In this document: positions 16,022-25,237 of the stretch, piece by piece
How positions within the stretch are numbered: the stretch's first letter is position 1
Layout: each line of letters opens with the position of its first letter
The notes under the pieces: generated by a model
Database searches by the model: none
What the model was told of the DNA's origin: nothing
Seen by the model: the letters and a program-made list of their open reading frames with translations, nothing else
Position numbers and translations under genes: made by a program
From: CBDBZX01 sp965213645
GTDB taxonomy: Bacteria; Deinococcota; Deinococci; Deinococcales; Trueperaceae
Assembly (NCBI GenBank): GCA_965213645.1
Contig: CBDBZX010000008.1
Location: forward strand, 248,001 to 312,000
DNA: 64,000 nt
Direction: 5' to 3'

Positions 16022-17143
16022 ATGAGCACGCCCGCCGTCGAACTGCGCGAGGTCGTCAAAGCGTTCCGCGACCCGCAGGGAAACACGGTCAAGGCAGTTG
16101 ACGAGGTCTCTCTGGAGATTGCTGACGGCGAGTTCTTTGCGCTCTTGGGTCCGTCGGGCTGCGGCAAGACGACGACGCTACGCACGATTGCGGGCTTTGA
16201 GCAGCCGACCTCGGGCGAGGTGCTTATTCGCGGTGAGGCGGTGCAGGGGATACCGCCCTTTCACCGCCCCGTCAATACCGTCTTTCAGGACTACGCGCTT
16301 TTCCCGCACATGAGCGTGCTGAACAACGTGATGTTTGGCCTCCGCATGGCGAAGGTGGACAAGAAAAAGGCTAAAGAGCGTGCCTTGGACGTGTTAGAAC
16401 TGGTCCAGCTTCCTCACACTAAAGACCGCAAACCGAATCAGCTCTCGGGCGGACAGCGGCAGCGCGTTGCCTTGGCGCGGGCGCTCGTCAACAAGCCCGC
16501 CGTCCTCCTCCTGGACGAGCCACTAGGCGCACTCGACCTCAAACTTCGCAATCAGATGCAACTGGAGCTTAAAACCATGCAGCGCGAGGTGGGCATCACC
16601 TTTGTTTTCGTCACGCACGACCAAGAGGAGGCGATGACGATGGCGGATAGGATTGCAGTGATGCGCGAAGGGCGCGTGCTACAGGTGGGTCGCGCCGACG
16701 AGATTTATGAAGCCCCAGCAGACCGCTTTGTTGCAGATTTCATCGGTGAGACGAACTTCATTGAGGGTACGTTGGAGCGCAAAAACGGTGAGTTAGGCGT
16801 GTTGGAACTCTCCGACGGACGGCGTTTGGAAGGGCGGCTCAAGGGGCACGCGCTGGATTCAGAGGTGGGCGAGCGGGTCAGTATTGCGGTGCGTCCTGAG
16901 AAGATCGCTCTGCAACCGCTTAACGGTGCGTCGTCACCAGATGACAGCATGACCGTGCTCGAGGCCCACATCACCGAAGCCCTCTATATCGGCACGGACA
17001 CCCGCTACCGCGTCGCCTCGGGCAGCGACGTAGATTTGAGCGTCCGCGTACAAAATCTCCATCACGGTTTCGGCTCGATGCTTAAAGAGGGTGAGAAGGT
17101 GCGGGTCTCGTGGCAGAACGAAAACGCGACACTACTCAGTTAG
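16022..17143 (+). CDS. Polyamine-type ABC transporter ATP-binding protein (PotA-like)
   Basis: A 373-aa ATPase. Walker A GPSGCGKTTT (~46-55), Q-loop VFQDYALFPHMSVLNN, signature LSGGQRQR, Walker B LLLDEPLGALD and the H-loop FVTHDQEEAMTMADR are all present. After about residue 240 follows a TOBE-type domain (RPEKIAL, LEAHITEALYIGTDTRY), as in PotA/FbpC/MalK. With the binding protein just upstream it forms an importer lacking its membrane subunits here; those must be encoded elsewhere or be shared. An 84-bp TIR element begins 2 bases after its stop. Confidence 0.9.
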   Translation: MSTPAVELREVVKAFRDPQGNTVKAVDEVSLEIADGEFFALLGPSGCGKTTTLRTIAGFEQPTSGEVLIRGEAVQGIPPFHRPVNTVFQDYALFPHMSVLNNVMFGLRMAKVDKKKAKERALDVLELVQLPHTKDRKPNQLSGGQRQRVALARALVNKPAVLLLDEPLGALDLKLRNQMQLELKTMQREVGITFVFVTHDQEEAMTMADRIAVMREGRVLQVGRADEIYEAPADRFVADFIGETNFIEGTLERKNGELGVLELSDGRRLEGRLKGHALDSEVGERVSIAVRPEKIALQPLNGASSPDDSMTVLEAHITEALYIGTDTRYRVASGSDVDLSVRVQNLHHGFGSMLKEGEKVRVSWQNENATLLS

Positions 17144-17145
17144 AC

Positions 17146-17229
17146 GGTGTACCACGTTTTGTATATGCGGTGGCGTGGTGCTTATGAGAGATACAGATTA
17201 GCTTTCGTGTACGCACAAAACGGGACACC
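17146..17229 (+). repeat. 84-bp terminal-inverted-repeat element, copy B
   Basis: Begins GGTGTACCACGTTTTG and ends CAAAACGGGACACC; the same length and ends as copies at 9597 and 26482. The core GCGGTGGCGTGGTGCTT is recognisably similar to the inverted copy at 26482. Confidence 0.8.
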
Positions 17230-17253
17230 TCTTGAATTAGGGTTGATTGAACT

Positions 17254-17868
17254 TTGATTCGCCTCACGACAATCCAGCCCCAATACGCAGAAGCGCTCGA
17301 GCGGTTGCAGCTCGAGTGCTTCCCCACCCTAGCGCCTCATGAACTGATGAGCGAAGCGCACTTTTTAAGCCACTGCCGCGTCTTTCCCGAAGGTGATTTC
17401 GTTGCGTTGGACGATGAACGTGTTGTTGGTCTCGGCTCAGGTTTCCTCACCGCTTTCGATTTTGACAACCCGAATCACACTTTTCAAGAGGTCATTGCAG
17501 GTGGCTACTACACGAACCATGACCCGCACGGCGACTGGTACTACGGCGGCGACATCAGCGTCCACCCCGACTACCGGGGGCGCGGCGTCGGCAAACTTCT
17601 CTATGAAGCGCGAAAGAACCTGGTGAGACAAAGAGGTCTCAAAGGCATCGTCGCGGGCGGCGTGCTGCCGGGTTACGCGGCACATAGAGGTGAATTGAGC
17701 GTGCCTGAGTACGTCGATAAGGTCATCGCAGGCGAGCTTTTTGACCCCACGCTCAGCTTTCAACTCAAGAACGGCTTTGAGGTTAGAGGGCTCTTAGAGG
17801 GGTATCTCGAGGATGAAGCCTCCGACAACTGGGCCACGCTGATCGTCTGGGAAGCGGACACATTCTAA
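17254..17868 (+). CDS. GNAT-family N-acetyltransferase
   Basis: A 204-aa acyl-CoA-dependent acetyltransferase. The acetyl-CoA loop is visible at DISVHPDYRGRGVGKLLYEA (motif A, Arg/Gln-x-x-Gly-x-Gly/Ala form), preceded by VALDDERVVGLGSGF. The C-terminal half has NGFEVRGLLEGYLEDEA as in larger single-domain GNATs. Substrate unknown. The start is a TTG (or the ATT after it); no ATG is available without truncating the fold, so start confidence is low. Convergent with moeA. Confidence 0.8.
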   Translation: MIRLTTIQPQYAEALERLQLECFPTLAPHELMSEAHFLSHCRVFPEGDFVALDDERVVGLGSGFLTAFDFDNPNHTFQEVIAGGYYTNHDPHGDWYYGGDISVHPDYRGRGVGKLLYEARKNLVRQRGLKGIVAGGVLPGYAAHRGELSVPEYVDKVIAGELFDPTLSFQLKNGFEVRGLLEGYLEDEASDNWATLIVWEADTF

Positions 17869-17890
17869 AGGTTCGTTTACCCCTCTCGCT

Positions 17891-19114
17891 TCAAGGGAGG
17901 AGGATGACCTCTACTTTATCCCCCTCTCTCACCTCTTGATTCGGCGGCACAACCACCAGAGCGTCCGCTTTCAACATTGAGGTCAACACACCCGAACTTT
18001 GGCTCCCCGTACTGTGTGTGAGATAGCCTCGCTCGTCAAAACTCAGCGTGGCACGGTTGACCGTGACCTTTCGATTTGTGCCTTTGAAGTTCGTGGCAGC
18101 GGTGGCGGGGATACGTTGATGAAACATCGGGACTTCCGAAGCGCCGAGCGCCGCGTTTAGCCAAACTTTTGTGAGTAGGGAGAAGACGACCATGCTCGAG
18201 ACCGGATTCCCCGGCAACCCAAACACGCTCAGGCCGCGCCACTCGCCGAATATCGCTGGCCCCCCCGGTTTCATCGCCACTTTCCAGAAGTGCACCGTCC
18301 CCTCGTCGAAGAGCAAGTCGCGCACGAAGTCGTACTTACCCATCGAGACGCCGCCCGAGGTAATGAGGAGATCCACGCCGCCGAGGGCCTCTAGCGCCCC
18401 TTTGAGCTTCTCGGGGTTGTCCTCGATTTTGGGCAAGAGGACGGGCACGCCGCCCGCTTGTCGGATGAGGCTTGCCACCGAATAAGCGTTCGAGTTGTAA
18501 ACCTGCCCGTCGCGAATCGGCTCGCCGGGGTCAATCACCTCGTCGCCTGTGGCGAGGATACCGATGCGAGGTTGCTTGCCCACCTTCAATGTCGGATAGC
18601 CCATCGAAGCAGCGACGCCGACCGATGAAGGCGTTAAACGTGTTCCTTTTCTAAGATAGACCTCTCCCTTTTTCAAGTCTTGCGCTCTAGGACGAATGTC
18701 CCCCTTGCTCGCTGGCTTTTTGAAAAGTACCGTGCCACCTCTCTGCTCGGTATACTCCACGCCGATAATCGCGTCCGCGCCGCTCGGCACGGGTGCGCCT
18801 GTGTAGATGCCCACCGCTTCGCCTACGCCGACCTCTCCTTCAAAGACGCTGCCCGCTGGAATGTCACCGACAAGGATGAGCTTAACTGGATTTTTCTCAG
18901 TCGCGTCCAACGTATCCGCTTCGCGGCAGGCGTAGCCGTCTAACGCGGAGTTGTCGCAACTTGGATGATCTACTTGACTCGTCAAGTCCTCTGTTAGGGT
19001 TCGTCCTAGCGCGTTCAAGAGGTCAACCTCTTCATGCTCGAGTAGCTTAGCTTGCGCTCTTACAATCTCTATCGCTTCGTCCACATCAATTTGGCTTTTG
19101 TAGTCTCGGTTCAT
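17891..19114 (-). CDS. moeA: Molybdopterin molybdenumtransferase MoeA
   Basis: A 407-aa enzyme of standard MoeA length. It inserts molybdate into adenylated molybdopterin in the cytosol, completing Moco. Family blocks: DHPSCDNSALDGYACRE (domain I, with the conserved D-x-S-A-x-D-G-Y pattern), GDIPAGSVFEGEVGVGEAVGIYTGAPVPSGADAI, ILATGDEVIDPGEPIRDGQVYNSN, LLITSGGVSMGKYDFVRD and GLPGNPVSS (substrate-binding loop). No other Moco genes are adjacent. It has a leaderless-type promoter (TAAAGT) divergent from icd. Confidence 0.95.
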   Translation of the reverse strand: MNRDYKSQIDVDEAIEIVRAQAKLLEHEEVDLLNALGRTLTEDLTSQVDHPSCDNSALDGYACREADTLDATEKNPVKLILVGDIPAGSVFEGEVGVGEAVGIYTGAPVPSGADAIIGVEYTEQRGGTVLFKKPASKGDIRPRAQDLKKGEVYLRKGTRLTPSSVGVAASMGYPTLKVGKQPRIGILATGDEVIDPGEPIRDGQVYNSNAYSVASLIRQAGGVPVLLPKIEDNPEKLKGALEALGGVDLLITSGGVSMGKYDFVRDLLFDEGTVHFWKVAMKPGGPAIFGEWRGLSVFGLPGNPVSSMVVFSLLTKVWLNAALGASEVPMFHQRIPATAATNFKGTNRKVTVNRATLSFDERGYLTHSTGSQSSGVLTSMLKADALVVVPPNQEVREGDKVEVILLP

Positions 19115-19120
19115 AAGGCT

Positions 19121-19126
19121 ACTTTA
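19121..19126 (-). promoter_or_regulatory. -10 box of leaderless promoter for moeA
   Basis: TAAAGT lies 6 bases before the ATG at 19114. The divergent icd gene has TAGACT at 19147-19152. Confidence 0.6.
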
Positions 19127-19196
19127 GCAGCCCTAGTGAGGCGTGCTAGACTCAAAGCTGCGTCACGTAAATTTTTCACACGAGATAAGGAGAATT

Positions 19197-20471
<1,275 letters not shown>

Positions 20472-20517
20472 GAATAAGTATCCAGTCGAGCGAGTTATAC
20501 GGAGTTGCACAAAGAAG

Positions 20518-21118
20518 TTACCCTAGAACGACAAGCCACTGAAAGCCGACCTCGCCTCTGACTATCTCGGGGTTGTCCATGAGAAAGCAGCAACGCTGTT
20601 CCGTTATCTCTTCGAGGTCGTCAAGCTCAGCAAAGGCGCGGTTGGCAAGCGGCTCACGTAGCAAAGGAAAAATCGCCTCAGCAGACTGCCCTAAAGGATT
20701 TCCTTCGGTCAAAGTTCAGGTGAACGTGGCGGCAAGAAGTGCAACTCGAGCTGTTCGGGCACGCAGAGCTTATCTGTGGTGTGGTAGCTCGCTTGGTCCA
20801 GGAGGAGCAGGATACGCTTATCACCTTTTGGCGCTAAGTCTTTAGCGAACTCAGCGAGCGCTACGGACATCGCTTTGGTGTTGGCGCGAGGCAAGATGAG
20901 CCAGTAGCTCTTGCCGTCTTTAGGTCTGACGAAGCTGTAGGCGTAGAGCCATTCATACTTGCTGCTGTGCTCGGCAATAGGACGCTGTCCCACAGGAGCC
21001 CAGACGCGCCGAACGATAGGCTTGAGCCCGAGACGCGCTTCATCTTGCGCCCAAACCTCAACCTCTTCGTCAGGATACTGTTCTCTAAGTTCGCTTAGAC
21101 GCTGAGCAAGCTTTTTTT
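20518..21118 (-). pseudogene. IS630 transposase OrfB (DDE domain), disrupted
   Basis: From the A7 tract the minus strand reads EVEVWAQDEARLGLKP (first Asp), then ILLLLDQASYHTT (second Asp), FLPPRSPEL, and a stop. The reading resumes one frame over as QSAEAIFPLLREPLANRAF...GFQW, the expected C-terminus with the catalytic Glu in SAE. Removing bases 20689-20711 (23 nt) would rejoin the canonical SPELQSAEAIFPLLREP. I therefore call this gene broken by a short insertion. Confidence 0.75.
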
Positions 21119-21610
21119 GAACTCAGCTTGGACCTCAGCACTTGCCGCATCCTGATGGCGCGGGCGCGGCACTTGGGGACTGAACCCCAAACGTTGAAGA
21201 TAGCGCCAGCCCGTGCTCGCGTTCACCTCTTGACCTGTACGTTCTTCAATCCACTGCGCTACCTTGCGGCTACTCCACAAGCCCCCATCGGGCGCAGCCT
21301 CTCGCAACTGCTCACCGAGCGCTTGGCACTGCGCTTCACTTAGCACAAAGCGTGCCTCATTGCTCGCCGGGTTACGACGTTTGATCCCTTCCGCTCCCTG
21401 AGCGTTGTAGCGCTTAATCAGGGTGCGCACCCAAATGACACTAAAGCCCGTGAGTCTAGCGACCTTCGCCGCGCTGTGCGATGTCTCAGGGTCGCTATAA
21501 AGCCAGATGACTTGCCATCTGGCTCTTTCTTTACCTTCTTTGCAACTACGGTAGCGCTTCGTTAGCTCCTCGTAGTTCAGATGGTCTTTGATCTCCAATC
21601 GCTTCGACAT
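21095..21610 (-). CDS. IS630 transposase OrfA (helix-turn-helix domain)
   Basis: 171 aa from the ATG at 21610 (MSKRLEIKDH). It has a winged helix-turn-helix pair typical of IS630 OrfA: AAKVARLTGFSVIWVRTLIKRYNAQG, then WSSRKVAQWIEERTG and STGWRYLQRLGFSPQVPRPRHQ. It ends in FKKSLLSV after the A7 tract, where a -1 shift leads into the DDE part. It would bind the element's ends. Confidence 0.8.
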   Translation of the reverse strand: MSKRLEIKDHLNYEELTKRYRSCKEGKERARWQVIWLYSDPETSHSAAKVARLTGFSVIWVRTLIKRYNAQGAEGIKRRNPASNEARFVLSEAQCQALGEQLREAAPDGGLWSSRKVAQWIEERTGQEVNASTGWRYLQRLGFSPQVPRPRHQDAASAEVQAEFKKSLLSV

Positions 21611-21686
21611 ACGGTAAGTATATCGTGCAATTGCGTATAACGCAGTCTCCTGCAAGGAATGAACGGTGAGTCAAAAGCAATCCAAT

Positions 21687-21735
21687 CGTACCCGAAGGGC
21701 TTACGAAGTTTTGCCTCCAGCAAGCAGGGCTGGGC
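21687..21735 (-). repeat. Short dispersed repeat with core GGAGGCAAAACTTCGTAAGC
   Basis: Minus-strand CCCAGCCCTGCTTGCTGGAGG followed by CAAAACTTCGTAAGC closely matches 63780-63826 and the partial block at 43511-43536. It sits between the IS630 element and the first Uma2 gene. Confidence 0.55.
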
Positions 21736-21782
21736 GAGCAATGAGCAATGAGTAGAAAAGCTTTGGACTCATCGCTTATTGC

Positions 21783-21788
21783 TATAAT
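21783..21788 (+). promoter_or_regulatory. -10 box of leaderless promoter for Uma2 gene 1
   Basis: TATAAT in TTGCTATAAT, 6 bases before the ATG. The second Uma2 gene has the identical arrangement. Confidence 0.65.
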
Positions 21789-21794
21789 TACGGA

Positions 21795-22340
21795 ATGATT
21801 CAACCTAAACCTTACCGCTTTAGCATCGAGGAGTACGAATGCTTGGCGAAGAGCCTGTGGCATGAGGATGAAAGGGTGGAGCTTCTTGACGGCGAAATCT
21901 ACGCGATGACACCTATAGGTCCAGAACATATCTATTCGGTTACACGCTTCACTAAACAGCTTATCTTGCAATTAGGTGAACGTGCGGTAGTCGCGTCACA
22001 GAGTCCGCTCCACTTGCCGCCTGACGGAGAGCCGGAACCCGATATTGCGCTCCTTAAACCGCCAGAAGAGCAATACCGGTCTCGTTTACCAAGAGGTGAA
22101 GATGTACTGCTGCTCATTGAAGTATCGAAGAGTACCTTAGAGTACGACCGCACCAAAAAACTCCCTATTTACGCAAGAGCCAACATTCCCGAAGTGTGGA
22201 TCCACAATCTTGTAGACGGTCAGCTCGAGGTCTATAGAAACCCGAAAGGCAAGCGCTACACCTCTTTATCTACTTATGTCGAAGGTCAAGAGGTTGCGTC
22301 TCTAGCGTTTGGTGATGAGTTTGTTCAGTGGTGGGCGTAG
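21795..22340 (+). CDS. Uma2-family (DUF820) nuclease-fold protein, copy 1
   Basis: A 181-aa protein of the Uma2/DUF820 family (PD-(D/E)xK restriction-endonuclease fold). Visible blocks: YRFSIEEYECLAKSLW, VELLDGEIYAMTPIGPEH, PLHLPPDGEPEPDIALLKPP (catalytic Asp in EPDI), LLIEVSKSTLEYDRTKKLPIYARANIPEVWI (Glu-x-Ser and Lys). The biological role of the family is unknown; it is expanded in cyanobacteria, Deinococcota and Chloroflexi and often sits near mobile DNA. Directly followed by a near-identical paralogue of the same length. Confidence 0.9.
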   Translation: MIQPKPYRFSIEEYECLAKSLWHEDERVELLDGEIYAMTPIGPEHIYSVTRFTKQLILQLGERAVVASQSPLHLPPDGEPEPDIALLKPPEEQYRSRLPRGEDVLLLIEVSKSTLEYDRTKKLPIYARANIPEVWIHNLVDGQLEVYRNPKGKRYTSLSTYVEGQEVASLAFGDEFVQWWA

Positions 22341-22385
22341 GCAAACATATCTGGGTGAGGGTATTTGAGTGCAGCGTGTCTTTGC

Positions 22386-22391
22386 TATAAT
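22386..22391 (+). promoter_or_regulatory. -10 box of leaderless promoter for Uma2 gene 2
   Basis: TATAAT (TTTGCTATAAT context) lies 6 bases before the ATG at 22398. Confidence 0.65.
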
Positions 22392-22397
22392 CTCATT

Positions 22398-22943
22398 ATG
22401 ATTCAGCCGAAACCCTACCGCTTCAGCATCGAAGAGTATGAGCAAACAGCGCGTACTGGTGTTTGGGATGATAGACGGGTGGAGCTTCTTGACGGCGAGG
22501 TCTTTCCTATGGCACCCATTGGACCAGAACACGGCCTTTCAGTTATACAGTTTATTGAGCAGTTAGTTCTTAGATTCAGTGGACGCGCCGTACTTGCGGC
22601 ACAAAACCCTCTTCATCTACCCCCTGATGGCGAACCTGAACCCGATATTATGCTGCTCAAGCCGCCGAAAGAGCAATACCAGTCTCGCCTACCAACAGGA
22701 AAAGATGTCTTGCTCCTCATTGAAGTGTCCAAGAGCACCCTCGAGTATGACCGCAGTAAAAAACTTCCGATTTACGCGAGAGCAAGCATTTCTGAGGTGT
22801 GGATTCACAACCTCGTAGATCGTCAATTAGAGGTTTATAGAAACCCGCAAGGCGAGCGCTACACCTCGCTGTTCACCCTTTCAGAAGGCGAAGAGGTCGC
22901 GCCGCTGGCGTTTAGTGGCGAAGGGGTTCAGTGGTGGGCATAG
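22398..22943 (+). CDS. Uma2-family (DUF820) nuclease-fold protein, copy 2
   Basis: I start at ATG 22398 (MIQPKPYRFSIEEYEQ), giving 181 aa, exactly the length of copy 1. The nuclease-fold motifs are kept (EPDIMLLKPP, LLIEVSKSTLEYDRSKK). The N-terminal half differs most (TARTGVWDDRR against LAKSLWHEDER). It has its own leaderless-type promoter, so the pair is a tandem duplication including the promoter rather than an operon. Whether the two form a heterodimer is unknown. Confidence 0.9.
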   Translation: MIQPKPYRFSIEEYEQTARTGVWDDRRVELLDGEVFPMAPIGPEHGLSVIQFIEQLVLRFSGRAVLAAQNPLHLPPDGEPEPDIMLLKPPKEQYQSRLPTGKDVLLLIEVSKSTLEYDRSKKLPIYARASISEVWIHNLVDRQLEVYRNPQGERYTSLFTLSEGEEVAPLAFSGEGVQWWA

Positions 22944-22997
22944 TCGCTTTGTCAAAGTAGCGCTGCACGTTTAGGCTCGAGGTATCCTCTTCTCATC

Positions 22998-23645
22998 ATG
23001 AAAAAAAACACGGCTAAAAAGTCGCCTGCGGTTCTCCTCCTCGCTGTCATTGTCTTTGTCCTTGCGGGACTCTTCGGCGACGACGTGCCCGTTCTCAACG
23101 AAGTTGCTGAGCTGTTCAACGAGTTTTTGGGCGGCGGTCCGAGCGTTACGGGCTTACAAGGTCCAGCAGAGGTCACTAGGGTTTCGGATGGCGACACCAT
23201 CACGGTCCAACTTGACGGGCGCGAGGAGAAGGTGCGGCTTACGGGCATCGACACCCCTGAGACCTTTGCAAGTTCCAAACTCGACCGCGACGTAGAGGCG
23301 TCACCCCTAAACCGCGAGGAGATGCGCTCGCTCGGCAAGGAGGCGACGGCGTACGCGGAAGAGCTTTTAGAAGGGCGAGAGGTCTATTTAGAACTCGACG
23401 CGGAGGAGCGGGACCGCTACGGGCGGATGTTGGCGTATGTGTATACGCTTACGCCTAACGGCGACTGGACCTTCCAAAACGAATCCTTTGAACAGGTCAA
23501 CTTAGAGATGGTCGAGGCGGGTTGGGCCGACCCCTTGAGCATTGCGCCGAACGACAGATATGCCGACGAGTATGAGAACGCGGCTCGAGTGGCGCGGCAG
23601 CAGAACCGAGGGATATGGGCGCAGGGGTGGGTAGCAAGCGAGTAA
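22998..23645 (+). CDS. Membrane-anchored or secreted thermonuclease (SNase) family protein
   Basis: A 215-aa protein with an N-terminal hydrophobic segment (residues ~11-27: AVLLLAVIVFVLAGLFG) and a staphylococcal-nuclease domain from ~55. Motifs: VSDGDTITVQL (Ca2+-binding Asp), VRLTGIDTPET (Arg and Asp), YLELDAEERDRYGRMLAYVY (catalytic Glu and Arg pair), then NRGIWAQ. It would cleave single- and double-stranded nucleic acids outside the cell membrane, for defence, DNA uptake processing or phosphate scavenging. TATCCT precedes the ATG by 9 bases. Confidence 0.9.
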   Translation: MKKNTAKKSPAVLLLAVIVFVLAGLFGDDVPVLNEVAELFNEFLGGGPSVTGLQGPAEVTRVSDGDTITVQLDGREEKVRLTGIDTPETFASSKLDRDVEASPLNREEMRSLGKEATAYAEELLEGREVYLELDAEERDRYGRMLAYVYTLTPNGDWTFQNESFEQVNLEMVEAGWADPLSIAPNDRYADEYENAARVARQQNRGIWAQGWVASE

Positions 23646-23765
23646 GCAGGTATCAAAGTCTGTCTCACTTTGTTCGGAGTTGGTCACGAACGCAGTTACT
23701 TTAAGAAGCGCGGTTAGGTGCTCACGTTACAGGTGGTGCCTGCTCACGTTGCAATACTCAAGGCC

Positions 23766-24281
23766 TCAGTTAATCCGCTGAAAAAGCAAGATGAGTAGCC
23801 AGACGACGAGCGCAATACCACCACCTACAACCACCAATGCGCCGAGCAAAAAGAGAACTGGCCCTTTGTTGGAAGGTTTCTCAAACATCACTTCGTCCGT
23901 CGGACCCAGATGCTGCTCTAAGAGGTGAAGGTTCCTCGCGTTGGATTTCCAGGTTGCGTCGAAGAGGTCGCCGATGAGGGGAACGCTGCCTATGAGCGTC
24001 TCCAGACCGAGATTGACCCCCATTTGTATCAGCGTGCTCCGAGGTGCGCCGAGCCGGTAGGCTTGGTAAACGATGTAGCCCGACGGGACGAGCATAATGG
24101 CGTCGCCGATGCCGGGAACGAGTCCGATAATCGCGTCCCAGCCGACGCGGTAGCCAGTGCCTGGGATTTCAAAAGCATTATCGAGCGTGTGGGTTAGGCT
24201 ACGGAGTTGTTTTAGGGTCTCGAGCTTCTCTCGGTTTTGAGCTGAGTCCTTCGCCGTACGTCTAGGCTTTTTCTTGGGCAT
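23766..24281 (-). CDS. DUF4112 membrane protein, copy 1
   Basis: A 171-aa protein with a basic N-terminus, then the DUF4112 core: LDNAFEIPGTGYRVGWDAIIGLVPGIGDAIMLVPSGYI, LIQMGVNLGLETLIGSVPLIGDLFDATWKSNARNLHLLEQH, and a C-terminal hydrophobic helix (LLGALVVVGGGIALVVWLLILL). Two or three membrane segments; function unknown. A paralogue lies 72 bases upstream on the same strand. Confidence 0.85.
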   Translation of the reverse strand: MPKKKPRRTAKDSAQNREKLETLKQLRSLTHTLDNAFEIPGTGYRVGWDAIIGLVPGIGDAIMLVPSGYIVYQAYRLGAPRSTLIQMGVNLGLETLIGSVPLIGDLFDATWKSNARNLHLLEQHLGPTDEVMFEKPSNKGPVLFLLGALVVVGGGIALVVWLLILLFQRIN

Positions 24282-24353
24282 TCAATCATCACGGTTTCGT
24301 TGTGAGAGCGAGTCAGAAGGAGCAGCTTCACTGCTCCTTACGGAAGCGTTCGT

Positions 24354-24767
24354 CTAGGTCGCCGAATACGACGCGAAGTGCCGTTCGACAATGCGCAGGT
24401 TGCGCTTGTTCGACTTCCAGAAGAGGTCGAAAATATCTCCCACTAATGGAATGCTGCCGACTAAGACATCCACGACTGAGTTAAAGACCATTCTCGAGAC
24501 CTTTTCACGCGGCACGCCCATGTTGTACGCCTTGAAGATGATGTAGCTCGAGATGGCAAAGCCACTGAAGTCACCGATCACGGGCACGAGACCCAAAAGA
24601 CCGTCTAAGCCGATACGGTAGTTGATAACAGGAATTTTGACCGCTTCATCTAAGAGGTTCGCCAAGCGGCGCATTTCGTTCAAGTCGCGCTGAAAGGATT
24701 TGTTTCTGCCATAGTCGTAGCTCCCGTAGCTGTAGGTGTTGTCGTCGTGATAGTTGTAGTCGCTCAT
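24354..24767 (-). CDS. DUF4112 membrane protein, copy 2
   Basis: 137 aa from the ATG at 24767 (MSDYNYHDD), which overlaps the NUDIX stop by 4 bp (ATGA) and has GAGGGGG 9 bases upstream. The Tyr/Asp-rich N-terminal tail precedes the DUF4112 core (VINYRIGLDGLLGLVPVIGDFSG, VLVGSIPLVGDIFDLFWKSNKRNLRIVERH). It lacks the extra C-terminal membrane helix found in copy 1. Translationally coupled to the NUDIX gene. Confidence 0.85.
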   Translation of the reverse strand: MSDYNYHDDNTYSYGSYDYGRNKSFQRDLNEMRRLANLLDEAVKIPVINYRIGLDGLLGLVPVIGDFSGFAISSYIIFKAYNMGVPREKVSRMVFNSVVDVLVGSIPLVGDIFDLFWKSNKRNLRIVERHFASYSAT

Positions 24768-25237
24768 ACTCGTTTTCCCCCTCGTCCATCCCACCCTGCG
24801 TAGGTGTAGAATCTCCCTGTTTTACCATCTCTCAGATAGTTTGCAAGTGGCTCGCGCAGCGGTGGAATAGGAATGAGCGTTTCAACCTCTTCCACCGGGA
24901 AAAACCGCGCCTCGACGATGAAGCCGTCGGGGTCCCTGGGGTTCAGAAGCCCGTCATACGCCGCCACAAACGCAAACGAAATCGCTCTGTCGTTGCGCCG
25001 CAGGTCCTCGACGTGGACCGAATACGCCAAGTGCTCGATGTGCGTAACTCTGAGCCCCGTCTCTTCCATCACCTCGCGCGAGAGCGCGTCGATGGTGGAC
25101 TCACCGCGCTCGACCACGCCGCCGGGTAAGGTGTAGCGGACGTTGCCGTAGCCCTGCCAGTCGTTGCCCACCAAAAGCACCCGACCCTGCGCGTCGAGTA
25201 AGATTGCGGCGGCAACGACGAACTCACGCCGCGCCAC
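24764..25237 (-). CDS. NUDIX hydrolase
   Basis: A 157-aa pyrophosphohydrolase. The Nudix box GGVVERGESTIDALSREVMEETGLRVTHIE fits Gx5Ex7REUxEExGU and supplies the metal-binding Glu residues. Substrate (oxidised nucleotides, nucleotide sugars or others) unknown. GTG start inside the end of prfA (14-base overlap); its stop overlaps the next gene's start. It is thus the middle of a prfA-NUDIX-DUF4112 operon. Confidence 0.9.
   Translation of the reverse strand: MARREFVVAAAILLDAQGRVLLVGNDWQGYGNVRYTLPGGVVERGESTIDALSREVMEETGLRVTHIEHLAYSVHVEDLRRNDRAISFAFVAAYDGLLNPRDPDGFIVEARFFPVEEVETLIPIPPLREPLANYLRDGKTGRFYTYAGWDGRGGKRV

Larger units (their letters stand above)
20494..21641 (-). mobile_element. IS630-family insertion sequence, probably inactive
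   Basis: About 1.15 kb bounded by imperfect inverted repeats: left GTTATACGGAGTTGCAC (20494-) and right (minus strand) GTTATACGCAATTGCAC (ending 21641), with GGTAA/TTACC at the inner ends. It encodes an OrfA helix-turn-helix protein and an OrfB DDE domain on the minus strand in two frames, joined at an A7 tract (21112-21118). A 23-base insertion (20689-20711) disrupts OrfB just before the catalytic Glu. Confidence 0.8.
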
